Positions 12,489-20,311 of a stretch of 31,843 nucleotides of DNA are shown piece by piece; positions within the stretch are counted from its first letter, which is position 1, and the number at the start of each line of letters is the position of its first letter. The notes below the pieces were generated by a model. The model was not told the DNA's origin. It worked only from the letters and a program-made list of their open reading frames with translations, and ran no database searches. This DNA is from a virus: positions 1 through 31,843 of IMG/VR virus record IMGVR_UViG_3300037153_000341; one strand, 5' to 3'. The position numbers and the translations under genes are program-made.

Positions 12489-12865
12489 GCGCCCTGTTCG
12501 GAGTCGACTGGACCTCGACGGACGGTCTAAGTACGGTGACGATCCGCGCCCGAGCGGGCGAGGGGTGGTGGCCCGCTTCCGTGTCCATCGAAGCCGACTT
12601 CGGAAGCACGATCCAGCCCGAAGAGGCAGAAGTTCTGGCGGACTACATTAGGCTAGCCGCGGCGAGTGCTCACCGCTGGCACCGTCGGCAACGTACCGAA
12701 CCGCGAGAAGTGGCAGAGCCGGAAAAGTGTCCTCATTGCAAGGGGTTCGGCATCATCGGCGGCTATCACGACAGTCGCGAGTGCAACCGGTGCAAAGGGC
12801 TGGGCTACGACGAAGTAGAGCGTCGGAAAAGCATCAAACCGCGAGAAGTGGCAGAGCCGTGGTGA
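12485..12865 (+). CDS. Protein with DnaJ-type zinc-binding module
   Basis: A 126-residue protein from GTG with GGGGAG 5 bases upstream. Residues 1-65 form a small mixed fold (VTIRARAGEGWWPASVSIEA). Residues about 82-108 hold two CxxCxGxG repeats: CPHCKGFG and CNRCKGLG, the zinc-binding motif of DnaJ and of small phage proteins that carry it alone. The zinc module is flanked by two identical PREVAEP sequences encoded by a 23-bp direct repeat. Function unknown; a chaperone or nucleic-acid-binding accessory is possible. The stop overlaps the next GTG. Confidence 0.65.
   Translation: MSALFGVDWTSTDGLSTVTIRARAGEGWWPASVSIEADFGSTIQPEEAEVLADYIRLAAASAHRWHRRQRTEPREVAEPEKCPHCKGFGIIGGYHDSRECNRCKGLGYDEVERRKSIKPREVAEPW
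12699..12859 (+). repeat. 23-bp direct repeat flanking a zinc module
   Basis: Identical 23-base copies at 12699-12721 and 12837-12859, 138 bases apart, both coding PREVAEP in frame. A shorter partial copy (AACCGCGAGAAG) lies at 12463-12474 just before the gene start. Confidence 0.8.
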
Positions 12866-13053
12866 CCGACAATCCCGCCCGTCTCCTCGACGCCAAGGCG
12901 ATCCAGCGCGAGTACGGCTTCCCACAACAGACCGCCTATCGTTTGATGGACCGCCTGCCGAACGTCGACCTGAAACCCGAGGGGATTCGGAAGCGGCTGG
13001 TGTGGCGGGAGGACTTCGAGCGGATGCTGGAGGAAAGGACGGTGAGGGTGTGA
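12862..13053 (+). CDS. Small excisionase/MerR-like HTH protein
   Basis: A 63-residue protein from GTG. LLDAKAIQREYGFPQQTAYR is a helix-turn-helix, followed by LMDRLPNVDLKPEGIRKRLV as turn and wing and WREDFERMLEER as the closing helix. The layout is that of AlpA/Xis-type small DNA-binding proteins. It is the third such gene here; it is far from the integrase, so gene regulation is more likely than excision. Confidence 0.65.
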   Translation: MTDNPARLLDAKAIQREYGFPQQTAYRLMDRLPNVDLKPEGIRKRLVWREDFERMLEERTVRV

Positions 13054-13400
13054 GACACGAACCGACCTACATTGACCGGACAATCGCCGCTGTCCGGAAC
13101 CATCGGGGCGCGGATAACTGCTGGCCCCAGTGGGCCAACATCTTCGCGGACACGATCGAGGACTTGCAAGCCGAGAACAAGCGGCTGCGGGTAAAAGGTG
13201 ACAGATACGTGCGCGCAGTTTGGTCGGTTTGGCGTTCGTGTCCTAACTATGGAAGTGAGGGATGCACCTGTGGCATTCACGCAACACCTGACCGAGACTG
13301 CCCGATCCATTGGGCGGTTGAACGCCTAGAACGGCACGGCGTCGGTTATGAGGAGGCCCGCGAAACCCTCGCCTCGGCCGCCCGAGGCGAGCCGAAATGA
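13050..13400 (+). CDS. Cys/His-rich hypothetical protein
   Basis: A 116-residue protein from GTG overlapping the previous stop. It has a helical N-terminal half with a coiled-coil-like stretch (ADTIEDLQAENKRLRVKGDR) and a Cys/His cluster (SCPNYGSEGCTCGIHATPDR followed by DCPIHW). The Cys/His residues can form a small zinc site. No family recognised. It is the last gene before the 133-base gap that precedes the tail fibre module. Confidence 0.55.
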   Translation: MRHEPTYIDRTIAAVRNHRGADNCWPQWANIFADTIEDLQAENKRLRVKGDRYVRAVWSVWRSCPNYGSEGCTCGIHATPDRDCPIHWAVERLERHGVGYEEARETLASAARGEPK

Positions 13401-13533
13401 CCCCCGCCTAACTATTCTGCCGGGCGGAAGCGGTTCGGGAGCCGTTCCGGATGCTGTCGACGTCGGCTGAGAACGGGCTGCAGGGCTTGGCCGGCGTTGA
13501 GACCATCCGACGGTCGCGGCAGGAGGAGGGACG
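13401..13533. promoter_or_regulatory. Gap between early and late modules
   Basis: 133 bases with no gene, one of the longest gaps between + strand genes. It contains an imperfect hairpin (GGAAGCGG near 13429 with CCGTTCC near 13450) and a strong ribosome-binding site, AGGAGGAGGG (13521-13530), for the ATG at 13534. A late promoter is expected here; no clear -10/-35 pair was found. Confidence 0.35.
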
Positions 13534-13710
13534 ATGACCCCGTACAGGGAACGGCGGGAGGCCGGCGACTACGCGCCGGATACCACCGCTGACCACGACC
13601 CCGACAACGAGGTCGACGACGACGCCGAGGCCGAGGGTGAGGCCGACCGTGAGGGGCCCGAGCCGCTGAAACGGCCGCGCGGACGGCCGCGGAAACACCC
13701 GGTCGTGTGA
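13534..13710 (+). CDS. Small acidic protein with AT-hook-like tail
   Basis: A 58-residue protein with an excellent Shine-Dalgarno. It begins MTPYRERREAGDYAP, has an acidic middle (DHDPDNEVDDDAEAEGEADR) and ends KRPRGRPRKHPVV. The RGRP core flanked by basic residues and Pro is an AT-hook, which binds the minor groove of AT-rich DNA. The N-terminal motif reappears in the next gene's protein. Its stop overlaps the next GTG. Possible late regulator or DNA-condensing protein; inferred. Confidence 0.6.
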   Translation: MTPYRERREAGDYAPDTTADHDPDNEVDDDAEAEGEADREGPEPLKRPRGRPRKHPVV

Positions 13711-15602
13711 CCGACTACCGCGACAGACGAGCCGCGGGCGCCTATCTCGCGACGCGAGAGGACGAGCTCGAGTCCGAGCTCGAGCGCGAACGGCAGATCG
13801 AGTGGATACGCCGGCTCTACCAGCTCGACGCGCCCCGCCCGGTCGAGCGTGAAGGCCCGACGACGTATGCGGAACGCAGGTTGGCGGGTGAGTTCGAGCG
13901 GGTCGCGGCGGAGCGTGCCGCGGAGATGGCGGCCGCGCTCGACGTCGAGCTCGAGCCGCTCTCACCGGGCCAGTACGAGGAGCGCTACCACGTCCCGATC
14001 GGCTCCGACGAGGAACTCGAGGACTACATCGAATGGGTCGCCGGCGAGGACGGCGGCGGCACGAGCGCCGCCGACCTGCCCCCGGGCGGCCTGACCGGCG
14101 ACGTCCTCGTCAAGCAGTCACCGGCGGATTACGACACGACCTGGGTTTCGGGGGCGACAGGCCCGCCCGGCCCCGAAGGCCCACCCGGGCCGGAGGGGCC
14201 GCCGGGTGCTGCGAACGCCGCCTACACCGCCACCTGGACGTGGACGACGAAAACCGCTGATGCGGCCACCGGCGGCCAGGTCGGGATCGACGCCACGACC
14301 TGGGCGGCAGCGTCGCAGCTGAACCTGAACGAGAAGACGAGCGACAACGCCGACACGGCCGCGTTCCTCGCCAAGGTCAAGATCGGTGACGGCTTCCAGC
14401 TGCAGCAGAAGACCGACTCGACCCGGTGGGCGAGATACCGGCTGACCGGCCTTCCGACCGACCACGGCGCCTGGTGGTCATGGCCCGTCGCTTTCGAGGA
14501 CGGCGGCGGCAGCCCGCCGGGCGGAAACGCCGCCACCGCTGTCAGCATCCTCACCCAGGGCGCCCAGGTCGAGGAGTGGCTCGGCGGCACCGGCGCCCCC
14601 GACGCGGCGCTCGGCAAACCCGGCGACTGGTATCTCGACTACGGAAGCGGCGACGTCTCCGAGAAGACCGCTGACACCGTCTGGACAGGCCAGACGAACA
14701 TCAAAGGGTCCCAGGGTGACGCCGGCCCGCAGGGGCCTGTAGGCCCGCAAGGGTCGGCCGGCGCCCAGGGTCCCCAGGGGCCGCAAGGCCCGACCGGTGC
14801 GCAAGGCCCCGCTGGCTCAACCGGAACCCAGGGTCCTGCCGGCCCAGGTGTCGCCGCCGGCGGCACAACCGGGCAGCTGCTCGCGAAAGCGAGCGCGACC
14901 GACTACGCGACGCAATGGGTCACGCCGACGACGACGATCGCCGGCACCTACCTCTCCCGGCCCGCCGCCTCGACTGTCGCCGCCGGCACCGTCTACTACG
15001 CCACCGACACGCTCGGGACGTTCCGCTCCGACGGGACGACGTGGACGCTCGTCGAGCAGGGTGCGCCGCTGATCACGTCGGCGCAGATGTCGGCAGCCCC
15101 GTTCACGACCCCCTACGACGGGCAGGAGATGCGCCTCCTCGTCGATGCCACGAACGGCGTCGAATGGAGGCTCGTCTACCGCGCCGGCTCCAGCTCGGCC
15201 TACAAGTGGGAATTCGTCGGCGGCGGCGAGATGTGGGCCACACTCGCCGCCGAGAGCACGACAACGGTCGGATCCTGGCTCGACCTGACCACCATCGGCC
15301 CCCGAGTCATCGTCCCCCGCGCCGGCGACTACGACGCGACCGGCGGCGCCGGCCTCTACCACTCCGTCGCGAACGGAGGCTGCACCGTCGGTATCGCCCA
15401 GAACGCCGGCACACCAGCCGTCCCCGCCGTCGCGACCGGCAACAACCCCGTCGCGTCGAACTTCATCACGATCCCCGTATCGCAACGGCTCACAGGGCTC
15501 GCCGCCAGCGACGACATCCGTCTCCGCTACCTCAACGGTCTCGCCGGAACGATGACAGCCGACCGCCGATGGATCCGCGTCCGACCCGTCCGGGTGAGCT
15601 GA
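13707..15602 (+). CDS. Collagen-like tail fibre / minor tail protein
   Basis: A 631-residue protein from GTG. Residues 1-115 are a charged helical domain with two copies of a Y-x-x-R-R-x-A-G motif (DYRDRRAAGAYLA; TYAERRLAGEF). Two collagen-like Gly-X-Y stretches follow at residues 149-168 and 334-381. Each is associated with a GDVLVKQSPADYDTTWV or GQLLAKASATDYATQWV motif, a common trimeric fibre element. The C-terminal 200 residues are beta-rich (TAGTVYYATDTLGTFRSDGT; WATLAAESTTTVGSWLDL) and likely form the receptor-binding or C1q-like head. Its place upstream of terminase rather than after the tape measure is uncommon. Confidence 0.75.
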   Translation: MTDYRDRRAAGAYLATREDELESELERERQIEWIRRLYQLDAPRPVEREGPTTYAERRLAGEFERVAAERAAEMAAALDVELEPLSPGQYEERYHVPIGSDEELEDYIEWVAGEDGGGTSAADLPPGGLTGDVLVKQSPADYDTTWVSGATGPPGPEGPPGPEGPPGAANAAYTATWTWTTKTADAATGGQVGIDATTWAAASQLNLNEKTSDNADTAAFLAKVKIGDGFQLQQKTDSTRWARYRLTGLPTDHGAWWSWPVAFEDGGGSPPGGNAATAVSILTQGAQVEEWLGGTGAPDAALGKPGDWYLDYGSGDVSEKTADTVWTGQTNIKGSQGDAGPQGPVGPQGSAGAQGPQGPQGPTGAQGPAGSTGTQGPAGPGVAAGGTTGQLLAKASATDYATQWVTPTTTIAGTYLSRPAASTVAAGTVYYATDTLGTFRSDGTTWTLVEQGAPLITSAQMSAAPFTTPYDGQEMRLLVDATNGVEWRLVYRAGSSSAYKWEFVGGGEMWATLAAESTTTVGSWLDLTTIGPRVIVPRAGDYDATGGAGLYHSVANGGCTVGIAQNAGTPAVPAVATGNNPVASNFITIPVSQRLTGLAASDDIRLRYLNGLAGTMTADRRWIRVRPVRVS

Positions 15603-15613
15603 AAGGAAACACC

Positions 15614-15922
15614 GTGAAGATCAGCACGCTCATCGAGGTAGCCGGCACCACCTACCCGTACACGCCGGAGCAGGCCGCAGCCCAAGTCCTGGCCGCGTTG
15701 GGTGGCAACGCGGCGAACGACACGAGTACGGCCCGGATCACGTTCCACAAGCTCGACATCACCACCAACGTCGAGCTCGAACCCGACGACAACATGCCCT
15801 ACACACCCGACGCAGCAGCAACCCAAGTATTGGCAGCATTGGCTGGCAACCCCACCACCGACCACGCCACCGTCTCGATGACGATGCCGAACGCCTACGG
15901 CAACGCCGGTGTCACAACATGA
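15614..15922 (+). CDS. Protein with an internal duplication
   Basis: A 102-residue protein from GTG with GAAAGGA seven bases upstream. It contains two copies of a 30-residue unit: YPYTPEQAAAQVLAALGGN... and MPYTPDAAATQVLAALAGN..., each followed by a Thr-rich strand. The repeated helix plus strand could form a small symmetrical fold. It lies immediately after the tail fibre gene and may be a fibre accessory. No family recognised. A third DNA copy of the unit is found just downstream. Confidence 0.6.
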   Translation: MKISTLIEVAGTTYPYTPEQAAAQVLAALGGNAANDTSTARITFHKLDITTNVELEPDDNMPYTPDAAATQVLAALAGNPTTDHATVSMTMPNAYGNAGVTT

Positions 15923-15977
15923 CCACCCCACCCACCATCCACGACATCCTCCTATACGCCGGAGCAAGCCGCGGCCC
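15659..15977 (+). repeat. Degenerate tandem repeat units
   Basis: The 25 bases at 15659-15683 recur at 15953-15977 with 3 differences; a more diverged copy lies near 15800. In the third copy the frame that would read YTPEQAAAR is not the frame used by the ORF covering it. Confidence 0.6.
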
Positions 15978-16077
15978 GGTGCTCGCCGCGCTCGAGGCAC
16001 TCCTGGGGCGATGCTCGCTGGATGATCTGCACGCCTACTGCAGAGGGCAAAAATCCTTGGAAAACGCCGCTTTTTGA
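15919..16077 (+). CDS. Small hypothetical protein
   Basis: A 52-residue frame starting in the ATGA of the previous gene. PVLAALEALLGRCSLDDLHA forms a helical core; the end (GQKSLENAAF) runs into AT-rich DNA. It contains a third, frame-shifted copy of the repeat in the preceding gene, so it may be a decayed duplicate with a new frame. Confidence 0.4.
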   Translation: MTTPPTIHDILLYAGASRGPVLAALEALLGRCSLDDLHAYCRGQKSLENAAF

Positions 16078-16093
16078 TTTTTATGATTTGCAA

Positions 16094-16390
16094 ATGACCC
16101 TCAAAGGCGAATTTTTCTCTCCAACGTTTCGGGTTCGAGCGCGATCGACGACGGCTCGCGGCTACGGAGTCGAGCACAAGGCGATTCGAGCTCGTCTGGC
16201 CGGATTTGTCGCTGCGGGGTTATCGACCTGCGCTCGGTGCGGCCGGCCGATTCGGGCCGGCGAGCCGTGGGACCTCGGGCACGCAGACGACCGACTTCAC
16301 TACAACGGCGCTGAGCATCGCCGATGCAACCGCGCGACGGCCACTCTGAACGGGCCGAACTCGCGCCGGGTCTCGAGGGACTGGACGTGA
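16094..16390 (+). CDS. HNH endonuclease beside terminase
   Basis: A 98-residue protein. CARCGRPIRAGEPWDLGHAD followed by DRLHYNGAEHRRCNRA supplies Cys46, Cys49, catalytic His63, Asn71, His75 and Cys78 of the HNH fold. Small HNH proteins next to the terminase are common in HK97-like phages, where the HNH can be required for cos-type packaging cleavage. The ATG at 16094 has weak ribosome binding; TTG at 16088 is possible. It is preceded by an AT-rich stretch (16045-16120) unlike its surroundings. Confidence 0.8.
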   Translation: MTLKGEFFSPTFRVRARSTTARGYGVEHKAIRARLAGFVAAGLSTCARCGRPIRAGEPWDLGHADDRLHYNGAEHRRCNRATATLNGPNSRRVSRDWT

Positions 16391-16626
16391 CGGCCGCTCG
16401 ACGTCGAGCTCCAGCCCGGCCGCGAACGCCGAGCGAGCGGGACCTCGTCGCGACCGTGCTCGAGGCCGCGCGGACGGACTGGCGCGCGGCCGCGTTCGTG
16501 CTCGAGCGCCGGTTTCCGGAGCGCTGGCTCCGACGCTCGGCCGTCGACGAGGCGGCCGCGGCTCCGCGAGCTGATTCGCTCGACGAGCTCGCCGGCCGGC
16601 GCGCTCAGCGGAGGGGGTCGAAGTGA
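16387..16626 (+). CDS. terS: Small terminase subunit-like protein
   Basis: A 79-residue protein from GTG in the HNH stop. ERDLVATVLEAARTDWRAAA then FVLERRFPERWLRRS is the helical W-x-A-A-x-x-L-E-R-R-x-P-E-R-W pattern of small terminase subunits that select phage DNA. It is short for that family (often 110-160), so it may be a reduced version holding only the DNA-binding part. It immediately precedes the large terminase, overlapping by GTGA. Identification rests on this motif and the position. Confidence 0.6.
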   Translation: MTAARRRAPARPRTPSERDLVATVLEAARTDWRAAAFVLERRFPERWLRRSAVDEAAAAPRADSLDELAGRRAQRRGSK

Positions 16627-18065
16627 GCGCGGTCGTAGAGTTCGTCCGCCCGCGGGTTCTCGTCGTGCCGGAGTCGAGCTCGAGCGCCGGCCGGGAGGCG
16701 GTGGAGCTGGCGGCGCTCGCCGGCCTCGAGCTCGACCCCTGGGAGGCGTACGTTCTCGAGCACGCGCTCGCGGAGCGCGACGACGGCCGCTGGAGCGCGG
16801 TCGAGGTCGGCGTCTGCGCGCCCCGCCAGAACGGAAAGAACGCGATCCTCGAGGCGCGCGAGCTCGCCGCCCTGTTCCTCCACGACGAGCGGCTCGTAAT
16901 TCATTCCGCTCACCATTTCAAAACGAGCAAGGAGCACTTTCTTCGGCTTATCGGGCTGATCGAGGGGACGCCGGAGCTGTCGCGCCGCGTGCACCGGATT
17001 CTCCGTTCGCACGGCGAGGAGGGGATCGAGCTCAAGGGCGGGCAGCGGATCCTGTTCGTGACGCGGACGAAGTCGAGCGGCCGTGGTTTCACGGCGCCGC
17101 TTGTGGTGTTCGACGAGGCGATGTTTTTGGCGGAGACGTCGGTCGGGGCGTTGATCCCGACGCAGTCGGCGATGCCGAACCGGCAGCGCTGGTATGCGGG
17201 TTCGGCGGTCGACCAGACGATCCACCCTGACGGGTTGGTGTTCGCACGGATTCGCGAGCGGGCGCTCCGCAACTCGGACGGGCGGCTGGCGTATTTCGAG
17301 TGGTCTGCGGACGGGGAGCGGCCGGAGCTCGTGACCGATGGGGAGCTCGAGGACGAGGCGGTGTGGGCGGCCGCGAACCCCGGTTACGGGATCCGGATCT
17401 CGCGGGAGGCGATCGAGGACGAGCTGCGCGCTTTGGCGCCGCGGACGTTCGCGGTCGAACGGTTGGGGATCGGCGACTGGCCCGACTCGACCGGGAACGT
17501 CGACACCGTGATCCCATTGGAGGCGTGGGCAGAGCTCGCCGACGAGGAGTCCGAGTTGGTCGACCCGGTCTGTTTCTCGTTCGACGTCGCCCCCGACCGG
17601 GCGACCGCCGCCGTCGCCGCCGCCGGCCGCCGGCTCGACGGGCTGTTCCACGTCGAGGTGACGCATCACAAGCGCGGCACCGGCTGGGTCGTGCCGACGT
17701 TGGAGAAGCTGCGGGAGAAGTGGGACCCGCTCGCGATCCTCTGCGACGCCACGGGGCCCGCCGGCTCGCTCCTCCACCGGGCGCTCGAGCTCGGGTTCGA
17801 CGTCGAGACGGTGACGGCGCCGGAGCACGCGAAGGCGTGCGGCCAACTCGTCGACCTCGTCGACGAGCACGGCCTCCGGCATCTCGGCTCGGCCGAGCTA
17901 GTGGCGGCGCTGAAGGGCGCAACGACACGACCTTTGGGGGACGCGTGGGCGTGGTCGCGGAAGAACTCGAGCGTGGACATCTCGCCGCTCGTCGCGTCCA
18001 CGTTGGCGTTGTGGGGTTCGTCGACGCTCGCCTCGGGCGGCGGCGACGACCTGGGGGTGTTCTGA
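16623..18065 (+). CDS. terL: Large terminase subunit
   Basis: A 480-residue packaging motor. The ATPase domain has Walker A APRQNGKN (residues 66-73) and Walker B LVVFDEAM with the Asp-Glu pair at 164-165; FVTRTKSSGRGFTA lies between. The nuclease domain shows acidic residues in CFSFDVAPD (Asp321) and AILCDATGPAG (Asp375). Length and motif order match HK97/phage terminases. GTG overlaps the previous stop. It translocates DNA through the portal encoded next. Confidence 0.93.
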   Translation: MSAVVEFVRPRVLVVPESSSSAGREAVELAALAGLELDPWEAYVLEHALAERDDGRWSAVEVGVCAPRQNGKNAILEARELAALFLHDERLVIHSAHHFKTSKEHFLRLIGLIEGTPELSRRVHRILRSHGEEGIELKGGQRILFVTRTKSSGRGFTAPLVVFDEAMFLAETSVGALIPTQSAMPNRQRWYAGSAVDQTIHPDGLVFARIRERALRNSDGRLAYFEWSADGERPELVTDGELEDEAVWAAANPGYGIRISREAIEDELRALAPRTFAVERLGIGDWPDSTGNVDTVIPLEAWAELADEESELVDPVCFSFDVAPDRATAAVAAAGRRLDGLFHVEVTHHKRGTGWVVPTLEKLREKWDPLAILCDATGPAGSLLHRALELGFDVETVTAPEHAKACGQLVDLVDEHGLRHLGSAELVAALKGATTRPLGDAWAWSRKNSSVDISPLVASTLALWGSSTLASGGGDDLGVF

Positions 18066-18068
18066 CCC

Positions 18069-19295
18069 GTGTGGCCGTTCAAACAGCGGGAGGGGTCGGA
18101 CCTGTCGATGGCGGACGTGTCGATCCAGCCGCAGGTGTCGACGTTCTGGGATTCGCTCTGGGGTGCGAACGGCTCCGGGGCGCCGGTGGCGTGGACACCG
18201 ACGTTGATCGACCGGGTCTGGGTCGTGAACCGCTGTTTGCAGTTGTGCTCGCAGGAGCTCGCGTCGATGCCGCTCAGGTATTTCGGGCCGTCGGAGCCGG
18301 CGTGGGTCGCGAATCCCGACCCGGCGTGGTATCCGAACGGGATCGGCGACGCGGTGTTCGCGGCGGCCTGGTCGATGTACGCCTACGGCGACGCGTTCCT
18401 GTACGTGACCGACCGGTACGCGACCGGCTATCCGTCGGCGTGGACGGTTCTGGACGCGGCGACGATGAACGTCCAGCGTGAGCGCGGCCGCCGGACGTAC
18501 CGCTCCGGCAACGTCGAGCTCGACCCGGATGCGGTCGTGCAAATCAGCCGCGACCCGCGCGGCGCCCTCAAAGGGACGAGCGCGCTCGCCTCCTACGCGT
18601 CGGTTGCGTGGGGGCAGGTCGCCGCGTCCGAACTGGGGCGGACGATGGTCGGCGCCGGCGGCGGCGTCCCCTGGGCGGTGTTGCGGTCGAAGCTTCGGAT
18701 CGGCCCGGAGCAGGCGCGGGCGATCCAGGACGGGTGGGTCGCGGCCCGCCAGCGGGCGGCGGCGGGCGTTCCGGCCGTGCTCGGCCCCGCGCTCGAGCTG
18801 CAGCAGCTCGCGTTCTCACCGTCCGACCTGAGCCTGCTCGAGCTGCAGGAGTTCGACGCTCGCGCGATTGCGTCGGCGTTCTCGGTGCCGGCGTTCATGC
18901 TGAACATGCCGCTCGCGGGCGGGCTCACCTACCAGAATCCCGAGACGCTGTTCGAGGTCTGGTGGCGGACAGAGCTTCGGCCGGCCGCCGGTCGGGTCCA
19001 GCGGGCGTTGTCGGCGAACATGCTCCCGCGCGGACAGTGGGTCGAGTTCGACGCCCGCGCGGTGCTCGCGCCGACGTTCGCCGGCCAGGTCGATGCGTGG
19101 GACAAGCTGCTGAAGGGAGGAGTCGTGACCGTTGACGAGTTCAGGGCGGCGGTGTTGCATCTGCCGCCGCTCGCCGAGGGGGAGGCGCTGGACGACCTGA
19201 CGGAGCCGCCGACCGCGGCGGCGAGTCCGGCCCAGTCGGGGCCGGGGACGGCGGTCGTGCAGGAGTTGCGGCCGACGGTGGTGATGTCGTCATGA
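18069..19295 (+). CDS. Portal protein (HK97 family)
   Basis: A 408-residue protein from GTG. IDRVWVVNRCLQLCSQELAS and PLRYFG near the start, then WSMYAYGDAFLYVTDRYATG, VQISRDPRGALKGTSALASY and a late ARAIASAFSVPAFMLNMPLA are the typical order of HK97-type portals. It forms the ring at the head vertex through which DNA passes. It starts 3 bases after the terminase stop and overlaps the protease start by ATGA. The C-terminal 80 residues include a Pro/Ala-rich tail. Confidence 0.9.
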   Translation: MWPFKQREGSDLSMADVSIQPQVSTFWDSLWGANGSGAPVAWTPTLIDRVWVVNRCLQLCSQELASMPLRYFGPSEPAWVANPDPAWYPNGIGDAVFAAAWSMYAYGDAFLYVTDRYATGYPSAWTVLDAATMNVQRERGRRTYRSGNVELDPDAVVQISRDPRGALKGTSALASYASVAWGQVAASELGRTMVGAGGGVPWAVLRSKLRIGPEQARAIQDGWVAARQRAAAGVPAVLGPALELQQLAFSPSDLSLLELQEFDARAIASAFSVPAFMLNMPLAGGLTYQNPETLFEVWWRTELRPAAGRVQRALSANMLPRGQWVEFDARAVLAPTFAGQVDAWDKLLKGGVVTVDEFRAAVLHLPPLAEGEALDDLTEPPTAAASPAQSGPGTAVVQELRPTVVMSS

Positions 19296-20302
19296 GCGCG
19301 CCGATGCTTGTCCGGACGGAGCTCGGCTTCGACGTCGACGAGGACCTGGAGGCGGCCGCGTTCACGCGGCAGACGTTCGTCCGCACCGTCGAGGCCGAGC
19401 TCGTCGAGGGTGACGGCCGCACCTTGGACATGCGGGTCGTCCCGTACGGGGTGGAGGCGGTTGTTGCCGACCCGCCCTCGCATATCCCTTATCGGGAGAT
19501 GTTCGTCCGGGGGGCGTTCGAGCGGCAGCTGGCGGCGCCGAACCGCGTCCGCGTCTGGCTGAACTTCGAGCATGAGCAGGGGCTGCGAGGCATCGTCGGC
19601 CACGGCCTCGAGCTGTCCGAGGACGACCGAGGCCTGCACGGCTCGTTCCGCGTTCACGAGAACACCGACGGCGACAAAGCTCTGGCGCTTGTCCGCGACC
19701 GGATCCTGTCGGGGATCTCGGCCGAGTTCGTCGCGATCCGCTCCCGCCGCGTCGACGGAGTCGTCCAGAGGTTGCGCGCCCATCTGGACAAGGTGTCGCT
19801 CTGCCGCTCGCCCGCCTACGCGGGCGCGGAGGTGCTGGCGGTCCGCGAGCTCGACCCGGCCGTTACCGTGTCGGAGGCCGGCACGGCCGGCACGGCATCC
19901 GTACCCGTCGTGGCGGCGGCCGTGCCGGCGTTCCCGGACGAGCTCGCCGGCCGCCTCGCCGAACTCGGGGTCGAACCGTTGGAGCGGATGGCGACGACCG
20001 CTTCGGCGTGGGACGGGTCGCCGGCCCGGTTCACGGACGACCAGTACCGCCGCTCCGCCCTCTTGTGCCGCGGGTCGGGATCACCGCCGAAGCAGGACTG
20101 TTCGCTGCCGGTGCTCGAGCCGGACGGCACGCTGAACGTAAACGCGCTCGGAGCCGCCGCAGCGGCGCTCGCGGGCGGCCGGGGCGGGTTGGCGAACGTC
20201 ACTGCCGCGCAACGTGCTGCGGCTGCGCGCCGGCTCGTCAGGTACTACAACGCGGCGAAGCGGGAGCCTCCCGCGAGCCTCGTCGCGCTCGCGCGCAGCT
20301 AG
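19292..20302 (+). CDS. Prohead protease with C-terminal extension
   Basis: A 336-residue protein. Residues 40-185 are the HK97-type serine protease: MRVVPYGVEAVV, FVRGAFERQL, WLNFEHEQGLRGIVGHG with His94, GLHGSFRV and RILSGISAEFVAIR with the catalytic Ser at 140 or 143. It cuts the capsid delta domain during head maturation. An Ala-rich linker leads to a C-terminal domain of about 95 residues (WDGSPARFTDDQYRRSALLC; KQDCSLPVLEPDGTLNVNAL; AARRLVRYYNAAKREPP). This domain is seen fused to proteases in some phages and has no assigned role. Confidence 0.88.
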   Translation: MSAPMLVRTELGFDVDEDLEAAAFTRQTFVRTVEAELVEGDGRTLDMRVVPYGVEAVVADPPSHIPYREMFVRGAFERQLAAPNRVRVWLNFEHEQGLRGIVGHGLELSEDDRGLHGSFRVHENTDGDKALALVRDRILSGISAEFVAIRSRRVDGVVQRLRAHLDKVSLCRSPAYAGAEVLAVRELDPAVTVSEAGTAGTASVPVVAAAVPAFPDELAGRLAELGVEPLERMATTASAWDGSPARFTDDQYRRSALLCRGSGSPPKQDCSLPVLEPDGTLNVNALGAAAAALAGGRGGLANVTAAQRAAAARRLVRYYNAAKREPPASLVALARS

Positions 20303-20311
20303 ATGGGCCAG

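Noticed and set aside
14130-14850. Collagen repeats as a CRISPR or DNA repeat array
   Set aside because: The periodicity is 9 bases and follows the Gly-X-Y protein repeat; there are no spacers.
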